Part shown: piece after piece, positions 51,610 to 60,977 of the stretch
Layout: every line of letters starts with the position of its first letter
Numbering within the stretch: the first letter of the stretch is position 1
Source of the DNA: Chthoniobacter sp.
Lineage (GTDB): Bacteria > Verrucomicrobiota > Verrucomicrobiia > Chthoniobacterales > Chthoniobacteraceae
DNA: 64,000 nucleotides
Direction of reading: 5' to 3'
NCBI GenBank assembly: GCA_021414005.1
Contig: JAIOPH010000013.1
Coordinates: forward strand, 270,541 to 334,540
Position numbers and translations under genes: made by a program
Notes under the pieces: model-generated
Databases searched by the model: none
Seen by the model: only the letters and a program-made list of their open reading frames with translations
What the model was told of the DNA's origin: nothing

Positions 51610-52401
51610 CTAGTTTGCTACCGTCTCCGGCAGGCGCACGGGCACGCCGTGGCGGGCGAGGTGGTGCTTCACGTCGGTGACAGTGTATTCGCCGAAGTGG
51701 AAGATACTGGCCGCGAGAACGGCGTCGGCTTTGCCCTCGGCGAGGACCGCGACCATGTGGTCGAGCGTGCCCGCTCCGCCGCTGGCGACGACGGGGACGC
51801 CCACGGCTTCGCTGATGCGGCGGGTGATGACAAGGTCGTAGCCGGCCTTGGTGCCGTCGGCGTCGATGCTGTTCAGCACGATCTCGCCGGCGCCGCGGCG
51901 GACGGCTTCCTCGGCCCAGGCCACGGCGTCGAGGCCGGTGGGCTTGCGCCCGCCTTGCACGAAAACTTCCCAGCAATCCGGCGCGGTTTTTTTTGCGTCG
52001 ATGCTGACGACGATGCACTGGCTGCCAAAGCGCTCGGCTCCGGCGCTGATCAGCTCGGGCGTGGCGATGGCGCTGGAGTTGATGCTAATTTTGTCGGCCC
52101 CGCTTTTCAGCATTGCGCTCATGTCCTCGACCGCGCGGATGCCGCCGCCGACGGTCAGCGGCATGAAGCAGTGCGCAGCGGTCCTTTCGATTACATCGAT
52201 CATCGTCCCGCGACCGTGCGCGCTGGCGGTGATGTCGAAGAAGACCATCTCGTCCGCGCCCTGGTCGTTGTAGCGGATGGCGAGTTCCACCGGGTCGCCG
52301 ACATTGCGCAGGCCGCCCTCCTCGGCGCGGCCAAACTGCAAGCCGCGCGTGACTTTGCCATCGTGGACATCAAGGCACGGGATGACGCGTTTGGTGAGCA
52401 T
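51610..52401 (-). CDS. hisF: imidazole glycerol phosphate synthase subunit HisF
   Basis: A 263-aa cyclase subunit. The two catalytic aspartates are in [15 protein letters not shown] and VVSIDAKK, and the phosphate-binding loops are [13 protein letters not shown] and [15 protein letters not shown]. It converts PRFAR and ammonia to imidazole glycerol phosphate and AICAR, with HisH. The start at ATG 52401 gives the family N-terminus; a longer frame upstream has no homology. HisH is not adjacent. Confidence 0.95.
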   Translation of the reverse strand: MLTKRVIPCLDVHDGKVTRGLQFGRAEEGGLRNVGDPVELAIRYNDQGADEMVFFDITASAHGRGTMIDVIERTAAHCFMPLTVGGGIRAVEDMSAMLKSGADKISINSSAIATPELISAGAERFGSQCIVVSIDAKKTAPDCWEVFVQGGRKPTGLDAVAWAEEAVRRGAGEIVLNSIDADGTKAGYDLVITRRISEAVGVPVVASGGAGTLDHMVAVLAEGKADAVLAASIFHFGEYTVTDVKHHLARHGVPVRLPETVAN

Positions 52402-52515
52402 TTTGGTGGAGTGGAGGCGGGAAAGGGGATTAGGTTTGACGCTGGCGGCGGGGTTCTTAAAGTCCTCGCCCGGTCCCACGCAACCACTCAATCGACAGCG
52501 CGCGTTTTGACTACC

Positions 52516-53724
52516 ATGACCGACAACACTTTTACATCACCAGAGGCGGAGCCGCGGAAACTGACGGGTGGCTTTCACGTTTCGCAGGAACCCGTCAGCG
52601 GCGAAGGCTCGGAAGGAGACGCCCACAAATACGACATCGGCGAGGAGCCCGCGCCGCCCGCGCCCTCCGCGGAACGCCCGGAGTATGAGGATCTCGGCGA
52701 CCTGCCGGCCAGCTACCCGGAGGACCGGCTGTTCCTCGCCGCGCGCGATCCGCGCTGGCTCTTCAGCTATTGGGACTTCGACTGGAGCCGGTATTCCGGC
52801 GACGCCATGCTCGGAGGAGCGCTGCAGTTTTTTCTCCGCACCCGCACGGCGGAAGGCGAGGACGAGGCGGTCTTCGAGATCCAGCCTGCCGCGCGCAATT
52901 GGTACGTGCCCGTGGTGAAATCCGGCACCACGTATTTCGCGGACATCGGCTTTTTTGAAAGGGACGGAGCCTGGCATTCCATCGTGCGCTCCGGTCCGGC
53001 GACCACGCCGCCGGAAAATCTCGCGGGCGATGAGCGCGCGGATTTTGCCACCATCCCCGCGCGCCTCACCTACGAGCAGATGCTGGAAATGCTCCGCGGA
53101 AAAATGGAGGAAGGAGAAAGCCTCGTCAGCGCGCTCGCGCGCATCGCCGGCGAAGGACGCGTCGAATTTCAGGCCGGCCGGCCCCCCACCTGGACGGAAG
53201 AGCAAAAGTGCCTGCTCGCCGCCCTGCTCGGCGAGGAACTCACCGAGCGCGTGAGCCTCGGCTCGGCGGAGATCGACCAGCTCCTGCGCAAGACCCTCGC
53301 CGAAAAACTCCACGGGGATATCGCCGGCGGTTTTCCGGCCCGCATCGCCGGGCTGCTTGCGCCCGGTCCGCACAGCCTCTTCAGCGGCTTCGGCGCGAGC
53401 TGGAGTGCCCAGCCGTTCAGCGCGAAACGCGGGCGCGAGTTCTTCCTCCACGTCAACACCGAGATCATCTTCTACGGCGGCACCGACCCCGACGCCACGG
53501 TTTGGATCGACGGCCAGGAAATACGCCTCAGCCCCGACGGCACCTTCCGGTACCACTTCACCCTGGCCGACGGCGACTTCGCCATCCCCATCATCGCCCG
53601 CTCGCCCGACGGTGTGGAAGAGCGCAGTGCCACGCTCACCTTCACCCGCGGTACCCGCCGCACCGGCGAAGTCGGCGCCACCGCCCAACCCGCCGAACTG
53701 AGCCCGCTCATCGGGAAACAATAA
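52516..53724 (+). CDS. DUF4912 protein with Ig-like C-terminal region
   Basis: A 402-aa protein. The N-terminal ~50 residues are Pro/Glu-rich and low complexity. The DUF4912 region at ~60-160 contains [19 protein letters not shown] and [20 protein letters not shown] helical middle follows, then an Ig-like part with [19 protein letters not shown] and [18 protein letters not shown]4912 proteins are widespread and uncharacterised, often near glycogen or cell-wall genes. It is divergent from hisF with ~115 bp between starts. Confidence 0.8.
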   Translation: MTDNTFTSPEAEPRKLTGGFHVSQEPVSGEGSEGDAHKYDIGEEPAPPAPSAERPEYEDLGDLPASYPEDRLFLAARDPRWLFSYWDFDWSRYSGDAMLGGALQFFLRTRTAEGEDEAVFEIQPAARNWYVPVVKSGTTYFADIGFFERDGAWHSIVRSGPATTPPENLAGDERADFATIPARLTYEQMLEMLRGKMEEGESLVSALARIAGEGRVEFQAGRPPTWTEEQKCLLAALLGEELTERVSLGSAEIDQLLRKTLAEKLHGDIAGGFPARIAGLLAPGPHSLFSGFGASWSAQPFSAKRGREFFLHVNTEIIFYGGTDPDATVWIDGQEIRLSPDGTFRYHFTLADGDFAIPIIARSPDGVEERSATLTFTRGTRRTGEVGATAQPAELSPLIGKQ

Positions 53725-53918
53725 GTCGCTAGGCCGGTGGTCGGCTTTTTCGCTGTGCGGGGTCCGGATAGCCCGCTCGATTTTGGAGGCTGGAGGCTGG
53801 AGAAAATCGCCGTCCGTTGGGTTTGCAGAACGGACATAGCGCGCAAAAAGCGACTGTCCAAAAGGCGCTCGTCATCCGCGACGAAACGGTGTTCCTTCCC
53901 CGCCAGCAAAATGCTCGA

Positions 53919-56399
53919 ATGACCCCCGAAAATCTTGTTTCCCCGTCGATTCGCGAACGTGTGACCGTGGCTCCACCTGCGGGTTGGGTCGTCCGACATG
54001 AAGAGCCCGTTCCTGCTGCCGCGCTCGTGGGCACGAACCCGATCCTGATTCTCGACTGCCAGCATCACGCGGAGCGCCACGAAAGTTATGAGCGGACAGC
54101 GTGCCGGCTCGACACCACGCAGGCCGTGCAGAATGCCGCGCAATGGCGGCGCAGTTTTGATCCCGATGCCCAGGAATTGATCATCCATGCGCTCACTGTG
54201 CGTCGCCACGGTGGCGCGATCGAACACGCCAGACCCGATGCCGTCCGGTTGCTCCAGCGGGAGGAAGGGTTGGATCATTTGGTCATCGATGGATGGGTGA
54301 CGGCGGTCGTGCTGATCGAGGATGTGCGGGTCGGCGACATACTGGACGTCAGTGTCACGACCCGAACCAAGCCACGCATGCTCGCGGGACATTTCTGGCT
54401 CTTTGCCTCCGTGCCGTGGGAGGTCAACGTGCATCGCTTCCGCGTCGATGTGCGGTTCCCGTCGTCAGAAACGTTACGCTGGAAAAGCAGCACCGCGGGT
54501 TTCGCGCCGAAGATTCAGGAGGCCGAGGGCGAGACTGTGTGGACATGGAGTCTGGACGAGGTGCTGGTCGAGGAAATGGAACCGGGAATTCCCACCTGGC
54601 ATCTGGCACACCGCTGGTTGCAGGTTTCGAGCCTCACCTCATGGGGCCAGGTGGCCGTCGGCATGGCTGAGGCGTGGACCGAGCAGCTCGACAGTGCCGA
54701 ACTCACGCGGGTGGCTGAGGAGATCGCCAGCAGTGCTGACACGCTGACCGCGCGGGGCTCGCAGGCGCTGACTTTTGTGCAGGATGAAATTCGTTACCTG
54801 AGCGTGAACACGGGGCTCGGCGGTTCCATTCCGGCCTCGCCGACAACGGTCTTGCGGCGGCGTTTTGGGGACTGCAAAGATAAGTCTTTCCTCGCTGCCC
54901 ACCTGCTCCGGCGACTCGGAATCCCCGCCCGCCCGGTGCTCGTGAGCACGGGGCTGCGCCATACGCTGGAGACGCTCCTGCCGATGCCGCTTTTCGACCA
55001 CGCGGTGGTGGAATACGAAATCGACGGCGAGCGCCGCTGGGCTGACACGACGCATTCGCAGCAGGGCGGCGGGGCGCTAAAGCTGGCGGTGCCCGACTTT
55101 CGCCGGGGACTCCCGATCGGGCGCGATGTGGCGGATCTGGAAAATCAGCCACCGCCGCCGGAGACACACGACCGTTATGAGTTACACGAGACTTTTTTCC
55201 TAGATACCGCACATGGGGCTTCGACCCTCCGGGTGGTCGTAACCGGCCGCGGGCGGGATGCGGACGTGCTGCGCCGCCGCTTTGCCCGCGATGGCGCGGA
55301 GAGCGTCGCCCGGGAGCGGCTGGAGCACTACCGCGGTGCCTTTCCGCACCTGCGGCGTGTCGGCCAGCTCGAATGGCGCGATGATCGCGAGCGCAACGAA
55401 TTCCTCGTCGGCGAAACCTACGACGCTGAGCGCCTGCTGGTTCAAGGGACCACCCCCGAGACGGTGATCTTTACGTTTCCCGCATATCTCGTCCGCTCGC
55501 TTTTGGCGGTGCCCAATGTGGCGAAACGCCGACAACCACTGGCCGTGCCCCATCCTTGCACCGTGGAGCATCGCATCGAGATCGAGTCACCCGCGATCAC
55601 CCGCGGCGAAGGCCACGGTGGCCGCAGTATGGGAGCGCCGTTCCAGCTCACCTACGCCACGACCCAGCAGCCGGGCCGTTATTCCGTGCGTTACTCGTTG
55701 CGCTTCACGGCGGACTGCGTGCCGCCGGATAAGTTCGCCAGCTATCAGAAGAAAGTGGACGAGGCCATGGCCTGGACCATCGTGAACTGCACCCTGCCGT
55801 TGGGAGTCGCCGTGCCGTGGAGCCATCGGCAGCATGCGCAACTCCTGCCCCGGCCGCGAACCCCACTGCCCGCCGACCCGACCGCCGGGCGCCACTCGCC
55901 GGAACTCGGAGAGGCTGTCCCGGCGCTCACTTCGATCGCCGCGCAGCCTTCGGCAATGGCCGAAGCGCCCATCCGCGCCGCGCAAAAGGCGGACATCGCC
56001 GCCGACGCGGACCCGACGGATTCCTCCCCCGCCCCCCGCGAAGAGGAGAAGCCCTCCTCCCGGCGACATCGCCGACGGAAACAGCGGAAAAAGAGCAGCC
56101 GCGAGGGATTTTGGATCGCCGTCGGCGTGGCGCTTATCCTCATCGCAGGCCTGGCGGTGATTTTCCTCGTGGGCCTAAATGAATCGTCGCCCTCGCCCAT
56201 CCTCTCCGGCGAAAAACCCAAGGCGTCCGCCACGCCGCTTCCCGTTGCTTTGGGTCGCCGCGACATTCCGCTCGTCGCCCCCGAGACCCAAGCGCCCCAA
56301 TCTGGCGAACACAGTTTCTTTTCGTCCAAGCCCGGCCCATTTTCGCCTAATCCCGCCACGCCGCCCCCGGCTCTGCGCAGTCAGCTCCCCGGCGAGTAG
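53919..56399 (+). CDS. transglutaminase-family protein (DUF3857-type N-terminus), C-terminal membrane anchor
   Basis: An 826-aa protein. The DUF3857-like N-terminal part (~residues 1-230) precedes the transglutaminase core, with catalytic Cys319 in RFGDCKDKS, His361 in FDHAVVEYEI and Asp376 in WADTT. The following region aligns with the truncated gene at the left edge. A basic stretch (HRRRKQRKKSSREGFW) and a transmembrane helix (VALILIAGLAVIFLVGL) are near residue 720. The start at ATG 53919 avoids a non-homologous 34-residue extension. It may cross-link or cleave amide bonds at the envelope; the substrate is unknown. Confidence 0.85.
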   Translation: MTPENLVSPSIRERVTVAPPAGWVVRHEEPVPAAALVGTNPILILDCQHHAERHESYERTACRLDTTQAVQNAAQWRRSFDPDAQELIIHALTVRRHGGAIEHARPDAVRLLQREEGLDHLVIDGWVTAVVLIEDVRVGDILDVSVTTRTKPRMLAGHFWLFASVPWEVNVHRFRVDVRFPSSETLRWKSSTAGFAPKIQEAEGETVWTWSLDEVLVEEMEPGIPTWHLAHRWLQVSSLTSWGQVAVGMAEAWTEQLDSAELTRVAEEIASSADTLTARGSQALTFVQDEIRYLSVNTGLGGSIPASPTTVLRRRFGDCKDKSFLAAHLLRRLGIPARPVLVSTGLRHTLETLLPMPLFDHAVVEYEIDGERRWADTTHSQQGGGALKLAVPDFRRGLPIGRDVADLENQPPPPETHDRYELHETFFLDTAHGASTLRVVVTGRGRDADVLRRRFARDGAESVARERLEHYRGAFPHLRRVGQLEWRDDRERNEFLVGETYDAERLLVQGTTPETVIFTFPAYLVRSLLAVPNVAKRRQPLAVPHPCTVEHRIEIESPAITRGEGHGGRSMGAPFQLTYATTQQPGRYSVRYSLRFTADCVPPDKFASYQKKVDEAMAWTIVNCTLPLGVAVPWSHRQHAQLLPRPRTPLPADPTAGRHSPELGEAVPALTSIAAQPSAMAEAPIRAAQKADIAADADPTDSSPAPREEEKPSSRRHRRRKQRKKSSREGFWIAVGVALILIAGLAVIFLVGLNESSPSPILSGEKPKASATPLPVALGRRDIPLVAPETQAPQSGEHSFFSSKPGPFSPNPATPPPALRSQLPGE

Positions 56400-56472
56400 C
56401 CCGTTCGCTGGCGACGCTGAAACCGGACGGTGATTCGTGAGTGGCAGGCGGTCTGCTTGGCGGGAAAGGTCC

Positions 56473-58242
56473 ATGTCTTTCTGCCCGCCAGTCGCGTTGC
56501 CCGTGCCGGACGAAAATGCCCGTCGTTCACCCCCGGTGTTGGCCCTCGTCCTCGGGCTCGTCATGCTCACCCTGCTCGTCTTCGGATCGGCGGTGCAGTG
56601 CGGCTTCGTGAGCTTCGACGACGACCGCTACGTGGACCACAACCCCGCGCTCACCGTCGGCCTCAGCGCGCGCGGCTGGCAGTGGGCGTTCACCACCAAT
56701 CTCACGCGCTTTAGCGAGAGCGCGGAATACTGGCAGCCGCTCACGCTGCTCACGCGACTCGCGGACTACGAGGCGTGGGGTTTCGACGCGCGCGGGCATC
56801 ATGCCACGAGCGTGCTCATCCATCTCGCGGCCGGGCTCGCGCTCTTTGGCGCGCTGCGGCAGCTCACCGGCGCGGTGTGGCGCAGTGCGCTGGTAGCCGC
56901 GCTCTTTCTCATCCACCCCATGCACGTGGAGCCGGTGCTGTGGCTCTCCGCGCGCAAGGATCTGGTGAACGGACTTTTCTATCTCCTCACGCTCTGGGCC
57001 TACGGCTGGTACGCGCAGCGCCGGACCAGGCCGCGCTACGCCCTCGTCTTCGCCGCCTGTCTCGCCGCGAATATGAGCAAGCCCATGGCCGTGTCGCTCC
57101 CTGTCGTGCTGCTGCTGCTGGATGCCTGGCCGCTCGGTCGCTGGACCGCGGGCGCGGAAAATCGGTGGCGTTTGGCGGCGCGATTGGTCGGGGAAAAAAT
57201 CCCGCTCTTCGTCCTCAGCCTCGGCGTTTCGCTGCTCGCCTATCAGGTGCAAAAAGGCATCGGCGCGATGGGCGAGGACACCCTCCCGCTGCCGTGGCGA
57301 CTCGGCAATGCCGCGCTGGCCGGCGCGACCTATCTCGCGAAGGCCTTCGTGCCGGTGAACCTCGCCTTTTTCTATCCGCATCCGGGCCGCGATCTGAACG
57401 TGCCGCTGGCCGCAGCCGCCGCGTTCGGTCTGCTCCTGCTCACGGTCGGCGCAGTCGCGCAAAGCCGCCGCCGGCCCTGGCTGGCTGTCGGCTGGCTGTG
57501 GTTCGGTGTCGTCCTCGCGCCGGTCTGCGGCGTGCTCCAGATCGGCGACCAGGCGCTGGCGGATCGCTACTCGTATCTCAGCTTCATCGGGCTCTTCATC
57601 GCCGCCGTCTGGCAGGTGAGCGCATGGGTGTCCGCGCCGGCTGGGGCGCGGTTCCTCACCGGGCGCGCCGCGGGGTTGCTCACCGCCGGCACGCTCGCCG
57701 CATTTTCCGTCGCCGCATTTCTCCAGACGCAGACGTGGCGCAACAGCGAAACCCTCTTCACTCACGCGCTGGAAGTGACCGAGGGAAACTACCTCGCCCA
57801 TTTCAATCTCGGCGCGGAACTCATCGCGCAAGGCCGCACCCCGGAGGGCCGCGCGCACCTCGCCGAGGCCAACCGCCTGCGGCAGCCTTTCATCGCGCGC
57901 CAGCTCGCCGCCGCCGACGAAGCGCTGCGCCGCGGTGCCAGCGCCGAGGCGGTGCCGCGGCTGGTGCGCGTGCTCATGCTCCAGCCGTGGAACGCCGAAC
58001 TGCATCACCGGCTCGGCGGCGTCCTCGTCGCCGCAGGCGAGCCGGGCAAAGCGCTCGGACAATTCAGCGAGGCCCTGAAATACCGGCCCGACTGGCTCCC
58101 GCCGCGCCTCGCCATTTCGCAGGTGTTGATCGCCCAGGATCAGCCGGAAAAAGCGCGCCACATTCTCCTTGGCGTGCTCGCCCGCGAGCCGGGCAATCAA
58201 GCTGCGCGGGAGATGGTGGCGCGGTTGGACGGCGCTCGATAA
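56473..58242 (+). CDS. multi-pass membrane protein with C-terminal TPR repeats (TMTC/GT-C-like), second copy
   Basis: A 589-aa protein, paralogous in layout to 12052-13902. After the first helix it has the acidic FDDDRYVDHNPAL motif (GT-C-like), YWQPLTLLTRLADYE and HPMHVEPVLWLSARKDLVNG, with a block of helices and TPR-like repeats from about residue 430. The start could be the GTG at 56437, but the ATG gives a cleaner start. It lies 73 bp after the transglutaminase gene on the same strand. A glycosyltransferase role is inference. Confidence 0.75.
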   Translation: MSFCPPVALPVPDENARRSPPVLALVLGLVMLTLLVFGSAVQCGFVSFDDDRYVDHNPALTVGLSARGWQWAFTTNLTRFSESAEYWQPLTLLTRLADYEAWGFDARGHHATSVLIHLAAGLALFGALRQLTGAVWRSALVAALFLIHPMHVEPVLWLSARKDLVNGLFYLLTLWAYGWYAQRRTRPRYALVFAACLAANMSKPMAVSLPVVLLLLDAWPLGRWTAGAENRWRLAARLVGEKIPLFVLSLGVSLLAYQVQKGIGAMGEDTLPLPWRLGNAALAGATYLAKAFVPVNLAFFYPHPGRDLNVPLAAAAAFGLLLLTVGAVAQSRRRPWLAVGWLWFGVVLAPVCGVLQIGDQALADRYSYLSFIGLFIAAVWQVSAWVSAPAGARFLTGRAAGLLTAGTLAAFSVAAFLQTQTWRNSETLFTHALEVTEGNYLAHFNLGAELIAQGRTPEGRAHLAEANRLRQPFIARQLAAADEALRRGASAEAVPRLVRVLMLQPWNAELHHRLGGVLVAAGEPGKALGQFSEALKYRPDWLPPRLAISQVLIAQDQPEKARHILLGVLAREPGNQAAREMVARLDGAR

Positions 58243-58363
58243 TGCTGCGCGCGCTCTGCCGCCTGCGGGTTGCCGCCGCACGCAAACCAGGCCCGCCTTT
58301 TCGCAAAATCCGTGTTTCAAGACGCCGCGCTCGCGGGTTATCTAGGTAACAACAACAACACTT

Positions 58364-59509
58364 ATGGACATTACCCGCACCGCTTACGGAACCTGGTCTG
58401 GTGGCCGCTTCATGCATTTCGGCGAGCCCATTTCCGAGGACCGCTTCATCGCCGCGATCCGCCACGCTTACGACCGCGGCATTCGCACCTTCATGTCGGC
58501 CGACGTCTATGACTGTGGCGGTGCCGACGCCATGCTGGGCCGCGCGCTCGCCGGTCTGCCGCGTGACAGTTATTCGCTCGTCGGCATCATCGGGCACGAT
58601 TTTTACAGCGGGCAGCGCGATGGCTCGAAAGGCTTCCCGCGTTTCACCCACCCGCAACTCCGCGCCGCTGGCGACTACGCCAGCTATCTGCGGATGGCTG
58701 CGGAGAAGTCGCTCGCTCGCTGCGGCACGGATCGTTTCGACTGCCTGATGCTGCACAACCCCGACTCGATCGGATACACCAGCGACGCCGTGTGGAAGGC
58801 GATGGAAAAGCTGCGCGAGGCGAAGCTGACCGACCGACTCGGCGTCGCGCCCGGACCGGCGAACGGCTTTGCCCTCGACCTCATCCTAAACTTCGAGCGC
58901 TTCGGCGCGCTCATCGACTGGGCCATGATCATCCTCAATCCGCTCGAGCCCTGGCCCGGCTCGCTGTGCCTGCCGGCGGCGGAAAAGCACGACGTGAAAA
59001 TCATGACGCGCGTGGTGGATTACGGCGGCATTTTCCACGATGACGTGAAGCCGGGCCACCAGTTCGGGGAGCGCGACCACCGCACCTTCCGGCCTGCGGG
59101 CTGGGTCGAGGCGGGCTGCAAAAAGCTCGACGCCATGCGCCCAATCGCCGAGCGCCATGGCATCTCGATGCTCCAGCTTTCCTGCCTCTGGAATCTCAGC
59201 CACGCGGCGGTGCGCAGCGTCATTCCCACGATGATTCAGGAGGTCGGCACCGGCGCGAAATCCATCGAGGCCAAGATCGACGACCTCGCCGCGCTGCCTG
59301 AGTTGAAACTGAGCAGCGACGAAATGGAAGAGTTGCGCCGCATCGGCGACAACACCGGTTGCATGGCCCTCAAAGGCGGCAACCCCGAGCACACCGGCGA
59401 GCCGCTGCCCGACCGCTGGACGCTGACCAACGACCTCACGCAGGTCGCCGAACGCTGGCACATCGACCCGCACACCGCCCTCGCCTACACCCACGGTCAG
59501 GCCGCGTAG
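58364..59509 (+). CDS. aldo/keto reductase family protein
   Basis: A 381-aa TIM-barrel oxidoreductase. It has YGTWSGGRFMHF, the catalytic-region motif MSADVYDCGGADAMLGRAL and DCLMLHNPDSIGYTSDAVW. The C-terminal ~60 residues contain an extra segment ending NTGCMALKGGNPEH. It probably reduces aldehydes or ketones with NAD(P)H in the cytoplasm. The leader is A/C-rich (AACAACAACAACACTT before the ATG) without a clear Shine-Dalgarno sequence. Confidence 0.82.
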   Translation: MDITRTAYGTWSGGRFMHFGEPISEDRFIAAIRHAYDRGIRTFMSADVYDCGGADAMLGRALAGLPRDSYSLVGIIGHDFYSGQRDGSKGFPRFTHPQLRAAGDYASYLRMAAEKSLARCGTDRFDCLMLHNPDSIGYTSDAVWKAMEKLREAKLTDRLGVAPGPANGFALDLILNFERFGALIDWAMIILNPLEPWPGSLCLPAAEKHDVKIMTRVVDYGGIFHDDVKPGHQFGERDHRTFRPAGWVEAGCKKLDAMRPIAERHGISMLQLSCLWNLSHAAVRSVIPTMIQEVGTGAKSIEAKIDDLAALPELKLSSDEMEELRRIGDNTGCMALKGGNPEHTGEPLPDRWTLTNDLTQVAERWHIDPHTALAYTHGQAA

Positions 59510-59585
59510 TCGCCGACTGCTCGTTGCCGGAGAGCGGCGTGCTTTCCCGCTTCCCAATTTTCTCCGCCAGCGACACAAAGCGCGG

Positions 59586-60965
59586 ATGCTCGGCAATCTC
59601 ATTGGCCCGGAAATCAAGGAGCTGATCGCGGAGCGGAATTTCTCCGCGCTGCGGGCGGCGTTTGCCGACTGGTCGCCGGCGGATATCGCCGAGTGCATCA
59701 CGGAGCTGCCGGACGGTGAACAGGCGGTCGTTTTCCGGCTGCTCCCGCACGCGCAGTCCACGGATGTCTTTGAGTACCTCGATGCGGACGCGCAGCAGAT
59801 CGTGCTGAAAGCGATGGGGCATGCCGAAGCTGCGCGCATCCTCAACGACATGTCGGCGGATGACCGCACGGCGCTGCTGGAGGAGTTGCCCGGAGCCGCC
59901 GTGGTCCAGCTCATCCAGCTTCTTTCGCCGGAGGAAAAGGCGATCGCCCAGGCACTGCTCAACTACCCGGAAGGCAGTGTGGGCCGGCTGATGACCCCTG
60001 CTTTCATCAGCGTTCGCGAGGAGTGGACAATTCAGGAGACGCTCGACCACATTCGCACGCACGGGAGCGAAATGGAGACGCTGAACGTGATTTACGTGAC
60101 CGACGAGCGCGGCAGGCTGATCGACGATATCCGCATTCGCGAAGTGCTCATACGCCCGGTCAGCACGCGCATCGCGGAGTTTCGCGACAGCAATTTTGTC
60201 GCTCTGCGGTCCACCGATGCGGAAGGCGATGCGCTGGAAGTTTTCCGCAAATACGACCGCAACACGCTGCCCGTCATCGACAGCGAGGAAAAGCTGCTCG
60301 GCATCGTCACCGTGGACGACATGCTGGACGTGCAGGAGGAGGAGGCGACCGAGGAGATCCAAAAACTCGGCGGTGTGGAGGCACTGGAGGAGCCCTACAT
60401 GGATGCGCCGCTGCTGGAGCTGGTGAAAAAGCGCGCGGTCTGGCTGGTCGTGCTCTTTCTAGGCGAGATGCTCACCGCCACGGCGATGGGTTTTTTTGAG
60501 CACGAGTTGGAGCGCGCGGTGATGCTCGCTCTTTTCATTCCGCTCATCATTTCCGCCGGCGGCAATGCCGGCTCGCAGGCTACCAGCCTGCTCATTCGCG
60601 CCATGGCGCTGGGCGAAGTCCGGCTCGGCGATTGGTGGCGCGTGATGCGCCGCGAGATCGCCTCCGGGCTTTGTCTGGGGCTGATCCTCGGGCTGATCGG
60701 GTTCTCCCGCGTGGCCATCTGGGGTCATTTTTCCACGATCTACGGGCCGCACTATTACCTCGTCGGAGCCACGGTCGGCTGCGCGGTGCTCGGCGTGGTG
60801 CTGTGGGGCACGCTGGCAGGTTCGATGCTGCCCATGTTGCTGCGGCGCATCGGTCTCGATCCCGCGACCTCCTCCGCGCCCTTCGTGGCGACGCTGGTGG
60901 ATGTCACCGGTCTGGTCATCTACTTCACCGCCGCCGTGCTGCTGCTGCGTGGGACGGTGCTATAG
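59586..60965 (+). CDS. mgtE: magnesium transporter MgtE
   Basis: A 459-aa protein with an N-terminal MgtE_N superhelix (DLLDADAQQIV-like sequence, here YLDADAQQIVLKAMGHAEAA). Two CBS domains follow (MTPAFISVREEWTIQETLDH near 140, LPVIDSEEKLLGIVTVDDML near 235). Five membrane helices follow, with the pore signature SAGGNAGSQATSLLIRAMAL. It imports Mg2+, gated by intracellular Mg2+ through the CBS part. Confidence 0.94.
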   Translation: MLGNLIGPEIKELIAERNFSALRAAFADWSPADIAECITELPDGEQAVVFRLLPHAQSTDVFEYLDADAQQIVLKAMGHAEAARILNDMSADDRTALLEELPGAAVVQLIQLLSPEEKAIAQALLNYPEGSVGRLMTPAFISVREEWTIQETLDHIRTHGSEMETLNVIYVTDERGRLIDDIRIREVLIRPVSTRIAEFRDSNFVALRSTDAEGDALEVFRKYDRNTLPVIDSEEKLLGIVTVDDMLDVQEEEATEEIQKLGGVEALEEPYMDAPLLELVKKRAVWLVVLFLGEMLTATAMGFFEHELERAVMLALFIPLIISAGGNAGSQATSLLIRAMALGEVRLGDWWRVMRREIASGLCLGLILGLIGFSRVAIWGHFSTIYGPHYYLVGATVGCAVLGVVLWGTLAGSMLPMLLRRIGLDPATSSAPFVATLVDVTGLVIYFTAAVLLLRGTVL

Positions 60966-60977
60966 AAGGTCGCGCCG

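Noticed and set aside
51649..52515. N-terminal extension of the DUF4912 open frame across hisF
   Set aside because: The region is fully covered by hisF on the opposite strand, and DUF4912 homology starts only after 52516.
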